NCBI RefSeq assembly: GCF_020283565.1
Contig: NC_060059.1
Location: 5,587,501 to 5,651,500 of the forward strand
Length of the DNA stretch: 64,000 nucleotides
Direction of reading: 5' to 3'
DNA from: Trifolium pratense
Taxonomy: Eukaryota; Streptophyta; Magnoliopsida; Fabales; Fabaceae
Below the pieces are notes generated by a model, which was not told where the DNA came from, did no database searches, and was given only the letters and a program-made list of their open reading frames with translations. Of this stretch, positions 24,850 to 36,830 are shown in pieces (the stretch's first letter is position 1; every line of letters begins with the position of its first letter). Both the position numbers and the translations under genes were made by a program.

Positions 24850-27800
24850 ATGGCTTCCATGGCTACCCTTTTGTCCAAAACCCCTTTCCCTTCTCCTCAC
24901 TCTTTGTCAAAATCCTTTGACACCCATTTTTCACCTTCCATCAGAGTCAACGTAGCAGTCAAAACCAAACCCAGAACCCATCGCAAACTCCGAGTTTCAT
25001 CCGGTTTGATTGAACCGGATAGTGGAAAATTGGTGGAGCTTGTGGTTGAAGATTCAAAGAGAGATTTGAAAAAAGGTGAAGCTTTATCACTTCCAAGGAT
25101 TAAGCTTTCAAGAATTGATATTGAATGGGTTCATGTACTTAGTGAAGGGTGGGCTACCCCACTTGGTGGTTTCATGAGAGAAAGAGAGTTCCTCCAAACG
25201 CTTCATTTCAATTCACTTAGACTCGATGATGGGTCTGTGGTGAATATGTCTGTTCCGATTGTTTTAGCCATTGATGATGCGCAGAAACATCGGATCGGTG
25301 ATTCTAAAAAAGTTGCTCTTTTTGATTCAAAGGGTAACCCTGTTGCTATTCTCAAAGAGTAAGATACCATAACCCTTAGAATTAAATTATAGTTTAATAA
25401 AGTTCATAACTTTGTGATTTTTTCTTGTTATTGTTACTGTATGATAAAGTTCATAACTTCTTGCATTTGTAGGATTTAATTTTTAATTGATATGTAGTTC
25501 GATATTTTACACTGTCGATCAATCACAATCATTAGATTTTAATCATGTTTACCTCAAAAGTCATACAAAAGGTTATCTGTGATTGTTTGGTTGACAATGG
25601 AAAAACCTTTGCATCAAAATTAATCTGTTTCTTGTATCATATTGAAAGGAGGGGAAAGTGGAAGGGAGGTTTAAATATCTTCAATGATTACTGTTTCTAT
25701 TTTTGCTTGATGAGAGATATGCTTTTGTAAATTGTATTCTTTTCAATATGCAAGTTTGCAGAGTTTACTTGGTCAATTATTGACAGTTGTTTCTTTTTAG
25801 TATGTGTGTGTTTTGATCAAGTTGTGTAATAGGAATTGGGGTGGGTTGGAGGTCATAGACGCAAAGTTTGGGATAGAATATGCTGAGTATTAGGTCATTT
25901 TCAGGACATGTTGTGTCCTAGTTTAATTCCTTCTCATTTTGTGTTCAAATGTTATGATTGGTTGGATTGTCATTTGTCAACAAGTCATATAATGCGTAAT
26001 GATTTTGGGATGTGTTTCAACTTTCAATCTATTCTTGTTTGCTTATTTTTTATTTTATTTTTACTAATATTAATTAATTCAATCTAATTGATATTTAGTC
26101 ATATCAGGTTCTGTTTATCAATGTTGATGGTTCTGATTTATAATAAGGAGCTTAGAATATGTCAAACATTATCTCATGATAAGGTCTTTGACCCACAAAA
26201 ACCTCTTGACACCTTAGGGTCTATGACCAAGTAAATACAAATAAAAAGTATATCTTGTTTTCAACTTATTTCAATTGGGAAATTTAAGATAAGCTCAAGA
26301 AGACAATATTCTCACTGAATACTACTATTCTATAAAATATATTCAATATTCTCACTGAATTCTATGTTGAATGCATGGTGATATGTATAGTTGATTTATT
26401 TTGTTGACCTTTATATGTATAGTGATATCTATGTGTGATTTTCATTCTTTTAACTGTTCCATTTGTTTCCTATGGCTTATATTTTTCATTTGTTATTTCA
26501 GTATTGAAATTTATAAGCACCCTAAAGAAGAAAGGATAGCTCGTACTTGGGGAACAACTGCCCCTGGCCTACCTTATGTTGATCAAACTATAACTAATGC
26601 TGGAAATTGGCTGATTGGTGGTGACCTAGAGGTTATAGAACCCATCAAGTATCATGATGGACTTGATCATTTCCGTCTGTCCCCTTCACAGCTCCGTGAT
26701 GAATTCACAAGGCGCAATGCAGATGCTGTGTTTGCATTTCAGCTCAGGAATCCTGTCCACAATGGTCATGCTTTGTTAATGACTGATACCCGCAAGCGTC
26801 TTCTTGATATGGGTTACAAGAATCCAATCCTCTTGCTTCATCCACTTGGAGGCTATACCAAAGCTGATGATGTCCCACTTGATTGGCGAATGAAACAACA
26901 TGAGAAGGTATGTCTACTATAAATCAATGATGTGACAGATGAGTCTCACTGTTTGAAGCTATGACACTTCTTTGTTTCTTTTTGTGTTTGATTGTCATCC
27001 CATGATTTCTTGCTTTTCCAAAGATACATGTGTCCCTCTAATCAGTGTTGTTAAATAGCGGCTAGAATTTGAACAAATCACTATTGTTTTGTGATGTGCT
27101 ACTTAGTACAAAATTTTGTCAAATTTTGAACAAAACCATTATTTTCTGTGGTTGTGATTGACAACACTGCTACTAATTTATATAGTTCTACTATGTCCTA
27201 ACGGTAGTTGACTAAGAAAAATAATTTACTTCCCTACTAAGAAAATCAGTTAGAGCTGCACCATATTGAAAATTTCACTTATATCTTTTGATCTTTCTTT
27301 AGGTACTCGAGGATGGTGTTCTTGATCCAGAGACAACAGTGGTATCCATATTCCCATCTCCCATGCATTATGCTGGACCAACTGAGGTGCAGTGGCATGC
27401 AAAGGCTAGGATCAATGCAGGAGCTAACTTCTACATTGTCGGCCGTGACCCTGCAGGCATGGGCCATCCAGTTGAGAAGAGAGATCTATATGACGCTGAC
27501 CATGGAAAGAAAGTATTGAGCATGGCACCTGGACTGGAGCGCCTAAACATTCTTCCATTCAAGGTAATTGATGAATCTCTATTCTCACTAATAATTACAT
27601 TGAGGCTCAATTCTTAGGCGTTTTTAGTAATTTTTTTCATTCATTTTCAGGTTGCTGCATATGACAAGACTCAGGGTAAAATGGCATTCTTTGATCCATC
27701 AAGACCTCAGGACTTCATCTTCATATCAGGCACAAAGGTATGTTATTTTGTGATTATGGAACTTAAGGTTTTGTTCTAATAAACTATGAAATCATTGAAC

Positions 27801-28019
27801 ATAGACATGGCACTGACGCTGACATGTCGACACAAGTTCTCTATATGTAGTATCTTAACAAATGTCACTTGCAATTTACAGATGCGCACACTCGCTAGGA
27901 ACAAAGAAAGTCCTCCGGATGGATTTATGTGCCCTGGTGGCTGGAAAGTGCTAGTTGACTACTATGATAGTTTAGCACTATCAAGCAATGGCAAAGTTCC
28001 GGAACCTGTTCCGGTCTAG
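24850..28019 (+). CDS. APS1: ATP sulfurylase, plastid-type
   Basis: ATP sulfurylase (EC 2.7.7.4) makes adenosine 5'-phosphosulfate from ATP and sulfate, the first step of sulfate assimilation. Five exons: 24850-25358, 26502-26907, 27303-27563, 27651-27737 and 27882-28019. All junctions are GT-AG and the phases close to 466 residues, close to the Arabidopsis APS length. Residues 1 to about 50 are Ser/Thr/basic-rich with few acids, as in a chloroplast transit peptide. Then come [22 protein letters not shown], the [20 protein letters not shown] segment (170-189), the nucleotide-binding [10 protein letters not shown] (250-259, with H256 and H259), [33 protein letters not shown] (322-341) and [10 protein letters not shown] (352-361). 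No APS-kinase domain is fused, as usual in plants. Which paralogue (APS1/3/4-like) cannot be fixed. Exon 1 carries a miR395-like site. Confidence 0.95.
25186..25206 (+). promoter_or_regulatory. miR395 target site in ATP sulfurylase exon 1
   Basis: The 21 bases beginning GAGTTCCTCCAAAC and ending GCTTCAT pair with plant miR395 over nearly the full length. Relative to a perfect complement I see two G:U wobbles and one mismatch at the miRNA 5' base. miR395 targeting of APS mRNAs at this coding position is established in Arabidopsis and lowers APS in sulfur starvation; that it operates here is inference. Confidence 0.85.
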
Positions 28020-28490
28020 TGTTAGTGTTGTATTTTAATGTATAACCGATTGGGAGAAACCTTAAGCTTATTATTATGCATACTCCTGCTAGGACACTGA
28101 TTTCACAAAGATCCTCTATGGCACAATCCTTTTAATAAATTGAAAAGTTTGGGATGGCATTTGCATAGAGACACATTGCCTCTGTAAGTATGGCTTGCAG
28201 TGTTGCCTCTTGCAGTTATAGTGCCACTTCTTTGTAATATAATAGATTGTGGTTTGCAAAGGATTTGGTTTGGTTTGAGTGTTTACATTCACTGCATTTT
28301 ATACTATTATTGTTTTCAACATGAATTCAATCTTGTGGTGCAATGCTTATCATATTAAGGTAGACATATTATTAAAATTTAAGTGAAAAGATTTAAATAT
28401 AATAATTTCTTTTACATTTTCAAGTAAAATATCCATACATTAGCGTATAAAAATCAAATTTATTTGGTATAAAATGTACTCTAAATTGTT
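28020..28490 (+). other. ATP sulfurylase 3' UTR and flank
   Basis: Non-coding. 'ttgtaatataatag' near 28231 and 'taataaattg' near 28132 could serve as polyadenylation signals. Confidence 0.4.
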
Positions 28491-28496
28491 TATGTG

Positions 28497-28625
28497 AACA
28501 AAGCTCGGTTGATAGGGACATCATATTATATATGTAAGTGTTGAGATTCGAATTCGAGATTCTCCACTTATTTATCTCGAGGAGTGAAACTTTAGCCAAT
28601 AGACTATTTGACCAAAGAAAAATAT
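28497..28625 (+). mobile_element. tRNA-derived SINE
   Basis: A-box-like 'aagctcggttgataggg' and B-box-like 'gagattcgaattcgaga' are followed by 'ctttagccaatagactatt', 'tgaccaaag' and an A-rich tail, a layout typical of legume SINEs. Confidence 0.6.
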
Positions 28626-28910
28626 GTATTCTCAATTTACAAACGTGGGGCTGTGTTCTTCATTCCATCAGCTACAAACAAGTTTTTAATTTGAATCGGA
28701 CAAGACTCATAGAATATGGTGTTGTAATCCAAGGAGGAACATACTCTAAACCAACCTTCACCCCCGGAGCTCAGCTACAAAAGTGTTGTAAATTCCTAAA
28801 TGTTTAGCAAAACCACCAAGCCTATGCCCTCTGTCACGCGCTATTCCACCACTCCCAGATATCCTACCATCTTCACTCGCTCCAACCCTCTAACGGTGAC
28901 TTCCATCCAA

Positions 28911-29156
28911 TTATACTAACCACCCGCGGTTGCTGTGTAAATATTCTGTTAGCAGAATACGCATGATAATAATCATGCACACGTTATGCACAGGCCGAGA
29001 AAAATTCTCATCATGATGTTCCTTGTTTCGTTGCATCCAAACACAATGACAAGCTACAACACAAAAGTCCTTCCATCTAACTTCATTCAACCACTTTATA
29101 TCACCACACCATTCATGTTGAACGCTAGCCACTGTTGAAGATCTCATGTAAGACAA
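28911..29156 (-). pseudogene. LINE-derived ORF fragment
   Basis: The minus frame reads VRWKDFCVVACHCVWMQRNK then EHHDENFSRPVHNVC. It resembles the linker between the RT zinc-binding region and RNase H in plant LINE-derived ORFs (WxxFC..AWxxWxxRN). No other retrotransposon part remains nearby. The frame has no credible start. Confidence 0.5.
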
Positions 29157-30462
29157 ACACTATTGTTCAACTGTGATATAATACATGAGTAATGAGTTTG
29201 GCATATCACACTCTACATGAATGAAACTCGTGTATTATATCACACTCTACAAGGTAAAGTTGCTGAAAACAAATGACATATGAACTGCAACAGAATATGG
29301 TCATTTGGCATACCCCCAACATTAATTAATTTAACACTTGTTTATAAGAAGATATCGGTTGAAATGTTCATTCAATAATCTTTTTTGACTATATATTCAT
29401 TCAATAATTATGACTAGAAACATGTGTCATAATAAGAAGTTCACATGAGGAGCTAAGGAATATGAATTGGTTCTTTTAACAATCTACAAATAATAATAGA
29501 ATATGAACTTCAAATTATTGGCTTAACCGTAAATTCCTCAACAGATTCAACTGGTTAGATCAAAGTCTTCATAAATCAAGGGAAATGGGATAAAGTTCAA
29601 CCAGTAATGAATATACTCCTATCACTAAGAATAAGACCTAATTTGAGTGATATTTTGTAGTAATGTGTTAACAACCTAAGATGACAATGATGTGTCACTC
29701 TTTTAGTAATTGGACAACATTAACAATTTAGCTGAATTTCTAATCTTCAATGGATTGTTGTGTCATCTAAGATTATTGTCTCACCATAAAGTGCCATCCA
29801 CCTTAACTCAAATGTTTTAACAATTACACAAAGTCATAAAGAATCAAAACCAAATTTCATTGATTTAAAATTACTAAATTATAATGTACAAGGCCTTGTT
29901 TTAACTTTTAAGTAATTGAAGCTATAGTGAAAAAAGTCACCAGTTTTTCAAACTAAGGATACCAAAATACACTAGTCTTATTATTCTACACAATCTGAGT
30001 GGTAATTCGGCTATAAACAATATTTAATTTTCCCTGAAATGTCCTACTTAGCTCGTCGCGACAATCAAATGCACACCTCAAAGGTCCATACTAATAGTGG
30101 TCGGATCATTTTCATCAAAATCCGTAAGCCAAAGCTTCTACTGATTTGTATCAGTCATCATCCTTTCATCATTTGTTACATAAGGAACTATTTCAGTCAG
30201 AGGAAACAATCAAAAGAAAATTTGAAATTTTTGAAATCATTTTACAATTCATTTCGACAAAACATAACAAGTTTCAACCGACTGCATATGTAATTTCATT
30301 TGGCATTGGAATCCAACTGAAAATAAATTACGATAAAGTAATAACAAGAATAACCTTGTTTCATGAAATGTACCAAAAAAAAAAACTTTGTTTCATGAAA
30401 ACTTTTGTCTTATCATCATCATCATAACTCTCCCAGCTATGAAGGAAGAAAGTATACATCAC
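29157..30462. other. Intergenic between APS and MED31
   Basis: AT-rich, with no gene recognised. The last 200-300 bases are the expected MED31 3' UTR. Open frames at 30039-30427 lack conserved features. Confidence 0.4.
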
Positions 30463-33131
30463 TCACTTTCTTTTCCTTCTATCAACCGTAGGATTCCTTG
30501 TGTCATTTTTTGCAACAGAACCATATGGCATCGGAGAAGGAGCTTGAGTAGAAGATGTTGTCGCAGCAACATTTGTAGCAGGTGGTGGCGGTGGCAGTGC
30601 AGGCACAGGTGGTTGGGGTTGAGTTGAAGCAGGAAGTGCAGCAGTAGGTTCTGGAAGTGGTTTTGGTAAAATGTGTTTTAGCCGATTATTCCGATAGTTC
30701 TTCCAGAAATAGAACTGCTGTCTATGCGCCAATTCCTAAAATAAAATAGAAAAAAAAAAAATCAATCTAAGAAACACAAGGCAAAGCAAAACTTAATCTT
30801 ATTTACTTCAAGGACGTGAAATGCAAATAATCTGGCTTGATTAAACTATGTGCATAATCAAAAGTAAACAGATAATCTATTAGTGACATAAGATAGATAC
30901 AGCAAGCAGGAACCAAACCAATTCTTATCAATACCTACACCACATCACAAATACAACAATAGACTACAGATTTCCCTACAAAGAGATTATTTAAGTAAAA
31001 TGACACGGCATCTATATCTACCTTTGTCTCAATTCATACAGTTTAAAACCAAGTTTGTTATGAAAGATTACCATTAAAAAATGATAGAGAATAGTTTAAC
31101 ATATCACATGACCACTCTAATATGAAATCCATGAGAAATCATGATTTTGTAAAAGGGTAGAAATAACACTATTTACCTTATTGGTAGGATGTGCCATTGC
31201 ATTGCGAAAATTTGCATTCTGAAGAAGCTCGAGAAAATAGAGGCAGTGAGGATACCTAGCATTCGTAGAAAATGAGCAACTAAATCAGAAAGCAACCCAT
31301 TTGTACAAAGCATCACTAGAATAAAAATGACAGAACTGCTTCAAAAAAAATTGTTGCACTGTGTAAAATTCTTAATAGAGTTTCCCTATTGGCGCCCTTA
31401 AACAACATAATCCCTTTCCCTACCTTCAGTGGGACAATAGAAAGATAATACTTACATAATAAACTTGATATATTCAGGACGTTGCCAGTACTGAAGATAC
31501 TTTAAGTACCCAATGAATGCTTCATCCTCAAAATATCGGTTCTGAGCCAAATCTGTTCAAAAGTTTAACCAAAATATTAGAAAAGGAACAAAACAAAAAA
31601 CTATCATACTAATTCACACACCAAGTAATGACGAAGCATTCCATTTTAATTTTGTCAAAAAAGGGGAATTTCATTAAGATGAAGAGAAATTACAATGTGT
31701 TTCGAGGGAAGGAATCTTCCTCAATATATTTGTCAAGGAAAACCCTCTTAAACAGGCCATATGTTTGAAATTAAATAGCAGCCAACACCTAATCTAGTCC
31801 TGAATAATCTGTTGTATCAAAGAATACCTATTATTCCCAACTCCAACATCCCTTTTCACAATTTATTCCTTGTTTTCTAACTAAACAAATTATTTCTCAT
31901 ACAAAATGCAACAGCCACATATGTAGCTATTACTTAATGAAGCTGAAACTCTTAAAAACATATTGATAAAATGAAAATCATACAGTGGATGTAGGTAGGA
32001 TTAGCAAGGCATTGAACAAATTCCAGTTCAAGCAAAAACCGCTGCCGCCCATCATCCGGATCCTTGTATACATTCTTTGGCCTAAAGAAAAAGAAAAAAC
32101 AACCATCAGCCCTTAAGCATAGCTCAACAGGTCCAACTGAACCCAAAAATTGCACTTTTTTTAATGAAGAAATTGATTGATGCAGACAAAATTAGAGTTT
32201 GTGTATACGGAAACCCTTGAAAAGGGAACAAGCTTCACACTGAACACAACAAAAATACTATTAGTTATTGCCAATTTCTGTAAGTTGGTTAGAGAGCTTT
32301 CTATGAACAACCAATCAGACCTGGTTGGCTTACACTCATAACGTTTCTAGCATAAAATGCCTCTCTTATCTTTTTGTACCATAAATTAAATTTTGAAATG
32401 AATACCTGATAAGCCCATTATAACGAAAGTCAATCACAAAAGGGGAGCAAAAGAGTTGTCTCAACCCAACCCGAGGAGAATAAATGGCCAGAAAGTGTGA
32501 GAGAAAGTTTGATTTTCAGAACTCATTATAATTGGTTGAATTATTACAATGATACTAATTGTATTTATAACAGATACAGAGTGTAACAAACTCTAACTAA
32601 CTTGAAGCTTGTAGCACTAGCTACTAACTCTTAACTAACTAGAAGCTTCCAATAAAAGCTATTAATTAACAATAGAGAAAGTCAGCTGTCATAAGACAGC
32701 TGTAACAACTAAGCTAACAGAGGCTGGACTCAAGGCCCAATACATACACTATCTCTAACACTTTTCCATCGCCATTTGTCCCTTCTGTTATTCCTCCTCT
32801 AACTGTTTTCACCCACAACAACTTCTGTTGTTCCCCTTGATACTTCTCTTTTCTTTCTTGTATAAACTTGGAGGCCTACTCTATTTGGCCCCTTACTCTC
32901 CTTGGGTTGGGTTGAGCTAGCAGACCCACCCCCTTGCTCACTTTTCCCCTTTGCTCCCCTTCTATGATAGACTTTTGTTTTATTGGGCCTATCAATACCA
33001 AACACAACCTTACAAAATGTGGCCATGATAATGTGATATTCAAAAGGCAGCAAGATTAAAAAAGATTAAAATTATGCTTACGGTGATGGTGGCGTATCAG
33101 TTGGACTTTCACTTTCAGCTTTAGAGGCCAT
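30463..33131 (-). CDS. MED31: Mediator complex subunit 31 (SOH1 family)
   Basis: MED31 is a small conserved subunit of the Mediator middle module that links transcription factors to RNA polymerase II in the nucleus. Five exons on the minus strand: 33131-33082, 32081-31984, 31552-31456, 31255-31177 and 30735-30463. All are GT-AG, with phases closing to 198 residues. The Soh1 core is at about residues 20-125: YKDPDDGRQRFLLELEFVQC, LANPTYIHYLAQNRYFEDEA, FIGYLKYLQYWQRPEYIKFI, MYPHCLYFLELLQNANFRNA, then ELAHRQQFYFWKNYRNNRLK. A Pro/Ala-rich tail ends RRKRK. The start ATG (MASKAESES) lies inside an exon whose acceptor is at 33148, so at least one upstream exon exists. Intron 1 holds a copia LTR fragment. 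Confidence 0.95.
32496..32760 (-). mobile_element. Ty1-copia-type LTR in MED31 intron 1
   Basis: On the minus strand this 265-bp block begins TGTTAGAGATAGTG and ends TCTCTCACA, the TG...CA ends of an LTR. It holds a TATA-like 'gttataaatacaatt' and the repeated words AACTAG/AGTTAGTTA typical of legume copia LTRs. It lies in the same orientation as MED31. Confidence 0.7.
32761..33010 (-). mobile_element. Internal fragment of the same copia-like element
   Basis: Directly before the LTR the minus strand has an open frame with FGIDRPNKTKVYHRRGAKGK, GLQVYTRKKR and EVVVGENS, ending in a stop. VYxRxxR-type basic segments occur in copia polyproteins between integrase and reverse transcriptase. RT and RNase H are missing, so the element is internally deleted. 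No second LTR was found. Confidence 0.45.
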
Positions 33132-34218
33132 GGAATCAGAATCCTCAACTACAAGAACAAAAAAACACAATTAATAAAACATCATTAGCAGGGTTAGAAT
33201 TTGAAACTTCAATATTACCCAAATCGCCTTTTATTATTGATTTAAAAGTTAGACCAACCCACCAAAACAGAGCACCAATTCTATGAACTAAGATGGTATG
33301 GAGATGTATGAATGTTATAATTACAAGCAAAGTTGCCTGAGACACATCATCAAAGAAATCAAGACAACAAACGACCGAGTCATTGGTTGAACAGGTATAT
33401 ATTAAAAAATTCAATACATGATTAGACACAAGTCAGAATTCCATTTCGGAGCAAAATCAATTCAAAACCCAAAGTGCAAAACTTTATATGCATAGTCATA
33501 GGAAGCGTTTTGGAGTAAAATCAATTTCCAATCAAAAGAAGCGTTTTGGCTTAAAATCAATTGCACCAGGCTTCCCTTTCTAAACTGCATAAAGTTGCCA
33601 AAGAACGAAAGGAAACATGAAATTATTATGTGCGGCCCTGCTACTTGTAAAACACTAAAAATGATAACAGTGAAACATGTTATCGTGTGTCAAGGCATGG
33701 AATTAGATATTAAAAGGGTTTCCATGGCATCAAATACAAGATGAAAAACGAGTAACATGAATACAGGTGCAATCTCTTGTCCATTAATATTAATTCAACC
33801 AGTAAAAGTACATTAGTAGACCCTTGAAACCATATTACTTAGTGAAGCATAAGTGAAAGAACATACACAACGCTAGCTGTGATTGTATCCCCAATTTCTA
33901 ATTGTTTACCTAAGAAATCAGATTTCAAATTTATAAAAATAAGTGGTTCTCATTTTCACGTTAGATTTGAAGATTGGTGTTGTGCTGCATTCCTATTTTC
34001 ACGTTGACACAAACTACTAAATCCAAATGCTATTTCCAGTGCACACCACTTCCAGTTTAATATAACACCTATAGGAAACCCACATTTTCTACGCATCAAT
34101 CCATTGCTGTGACCAATGTAGTCAAACACAAGATCTTAAGTAGGCTCGGTAGGCCGATGAAAGATCGTAACACGACTCGTAAAAAACATAAAAATTAAAA
34201 TATATGAACAAAATAACC

Positions 34219-34671
34219 TATAACCGTAAGTGTAGTTAAACCTCTTTTGAACGTATCCTTGAGTGCTATCTCCCCTACACTTTGACTCTTTCCATTGGAA
34301 TTAGGAGCAACCTCAACTTCATCAACATGACCTTCGATATCAATACACTTCTTTTTCAGCATCTTTTTTCGTAAGCCCTTCATAAAAATAACATCCTCCA
34401 TATTTTCCTTGACATCATCTGGAACATACTTACAACGCTTAATATCTCTACTGGTTCCGGCCAAATGATGCTTCAATCGATGAGCACCGCCTGTAAAATC
34501 TCTTTGACAGTAATTACAGATCACTCTTGTTGTAGCTTCATCAATCAAAACACCATGTTTCCATGCCGGATCAGTCTTCATTCCACGACCATTTTTTGCA
34601 ACGTTTGCAACCCCAACTGAGGCAGAAGCTACAGTTGATTGAACATTCCGAGGACGAGTACCTGAAGCCAT
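34219..34671 (-). CDS. BED-type zinc-finger exon, possible 5' partner of MED31
   Basis: BED fingers are DNA-binding modules of hAT transposases and their domesticated relatives. The ATG at 34671 gives MASGTRPRNVQSTVASASVG, then KTDPAWKHGVLIDEATTRVI, CNYCQRDFTGGAHRLKHHLA and CKYVPDDVKENMEDVIFMKG, followed by an acidic tail. The Cys pair (CNYC) and the His pair (HRLKHH) fit a BED finger at about residues 36-80. DUF659 and the hAT dimerisation domain normally found after it are absent. Possible donors are at 34242 (AG|GTTTAA) and 34218 (AG|GTTATT). Both leave phase 1, which matches the MED31 acceptor at 33148. It could instead be a separate short or truncated gene. The leader contains a typical 'aaaccctaatcgcc'. 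Confidence 0.7.
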
Positions 34672-34939
34672 TACTATGTCGCCGGAATCAGTGGCGGACG
34701 TCGTCGCCGGTAAAGGAATGAGAGGAAAGGAGAAATGAGGCGATTAGGGTTTCTGAGAAAGGAAACGAGATCTCAACGTTTTAACAAGAGTAGGGTTTTA
34801 AGTTTTAACATAACCCAACCCGACCCAGTTAAAAGGCCCAGAAAAATGGGTCACGCAAAAACAACCCATTGTAAGAGTTATTTCCAAAATATATAAACTT
34901 GTTGTAACTGTTTATAACTATTAATATTCAGAATTATAT

Positions 34940-35045
34940 CAGTGTTATTGAATGTGTTCTAGTGGTTGAGCAATGAATGGGGCGACATGCATGTGCATGG
35001 TTCGATTCCCACATTTTGCTGTTTTTGCATTTTATTTGTTGAATT
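34940..35045 (+). mobile_element. tRNA-derived SINE-like element
   Basis: 'gttctagtggttgagcaatg' (A-box-like) and 'tggttcgattcccac' (good B box) are about 45 bases apart, followed by a T-rich tail. It does not fold as a full tRNA. Confidence 0.5.
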
Positions 35046-36728
35046 GATTTGAATTATTAAAATTCAAATTTTTAGCAAAACTGTAACTGCAAGGAACCAA
35101 ACACGCGTCCTTTGGTTACCAGCAAGTGATATACATGCCAAAACACTAGGAGAGCAGTTATGGATTTATTTCAAACTGAAAACATCAATAACCGTTCTGA
35201 AGAGAAGTTTCTTTTCCTTAAGTAATAGTCATTTCTCTATAAATAGAGAAACATGGAAACAGGAAGGATACGAAAAACTGAAATAACTTAGTCAATTCCT
35301 CTCCCATTTACAATACTCTAAATCATCTTTCTTTTCATTAATGCATGAATGAATTGAAAGAATAATCTTTCTGTAAACTATTATCAAAGATAAGCTTGTT
35401 GTGTTAGTGCAAATCACTACAAGGTGATCAAAGTATCCTGCAGGGTATTCGCCGTACATCTCAATTGCATCCAATACACATTATTAGTGGGGGCAAATAG
35501 AACCTAAAGGTTAGTGTGAAAACACGCTTTGAATCTTTATGTGCATCCATCATCGACATCTTCTTTGTTCAAGTGTTGCAGTATCTTCCCCAACAAAAAT
35601 CTCCAACACCCAGCACGATCTTGCCCATGAAACTCATTCCAGCAATCTTCACGGAATCAGAGCATGTTTCCATGGCTGGGGGATCGGAAGATTACGACCC
35701 AGTACGCGATCTTGACTACATTGGTTGTGACTCTCATTCCCCCTAAAGTGACAGGGCTTTATTCTAGGAGCTAAAACGACAAGAATCGACCCTAATAAAA
35801 AATGTCAACGGTAATTTATAATAATTAAATTGATTTTCTATCTTTGATACTGAGAATCTGCACAAAACTTCCACTTCTTCCGGGAAAATCACTTGCAATT
35901 AATTGAATTTGCACGAAATATTGGGAGGAGCGGTAAGTACTAACTAAAATACTAAAATTGAAATTCATAAAAGTCGTATATAGCATGTGTTTGTTTTCGC
36001 GGTGAAAACAAAGAAAGCGCGCGCTTAGACTAACACTATAATTTGTAGCTTCATGGAATTCCCGGCAGATATGCCTCGGGACGTGATATTTTGAATTCCA
36101 AACGCTAATCCAAACATAGACATAATCTTATCAAATATTTCAAAATAACATCAATTAAATGCATAAATTTTCTTATGTTTAACCATTGTATCACTCCTAA
36201 AAAAACACACAAATCAGTTGCTAATAACACAAAGCACCAAACTGTAAACCAAACAATTTTAAGCATCAAACTCTGTGTCCTGGAGCAAAAAAAAAAAAAA
36301 GAACACACCTGACCCCTTCCACTGAAACTAAACAGCTGATAGTGACCAAAAATTAAACCAAATCTGAAAGGAAAGTAATAAACTTTGTCTGATGAGTTTA
36401 CTCATTAGCAGACATTAATTCATCAGTTCAATATATTTATTTGCATGCTTCACAAATTGAATGTACAATCTAGTTCAAGAGGAAAGAACAAACAGTAAAC
36501 CCTTGACATTACTTACATAAAACGCAATAGTTACACGTTTGACCGAAAAAAAGAACCAAAATTGCAGGCCAGTTATAAACCCTTGAAACAAAATTTCTAG
36601 GGTTGAAGGAAGAAGTTTTGTATGAATTGCAAACAAACACATAGTGAGAGAAAGGTTGTTGAAGGAAAATTTAACATTACAAAAGATACAAAGTAGTAAA
36701 AGCAACAGCGTGTGTAGTAGTGATGTAC
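35046..36728. other. Intergenic or 5' intron region of the BED/MED31 locus
   Basis: No recognised gene. The plus frame at 35516-35746 (LPMKLIPAIFTESEHVS...) has no family match that I know. If the exon at 36729-36830 belongs to the BED/MED31 transcript, most of this stretch is intron. Confidence 0.35.
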
Positions 36729-36830
36729 CTGTGTTTGAAGAGGCGGTGGAAACCGGAAACTGGAAACTGGAAACTGGAGAACGGAGATGGCACTAATTTG
36801 TCGAGACGAGTCCAACCCGCTTTCAATTCT
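36729..36830 (-). other. Possible untranslated first exon with strong donor
   Basis: The minus strand reads GC-richer than its surroundings (a triplicated 'tttccagtttcc' block, then 'ccaccgcctcttc') and ends CACAG|GTACATCA, a good donor. No convincing coding frame. It could be a 5' UTR exon of the BED/MED31 gene. Inference only. Confidence 0.3.
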
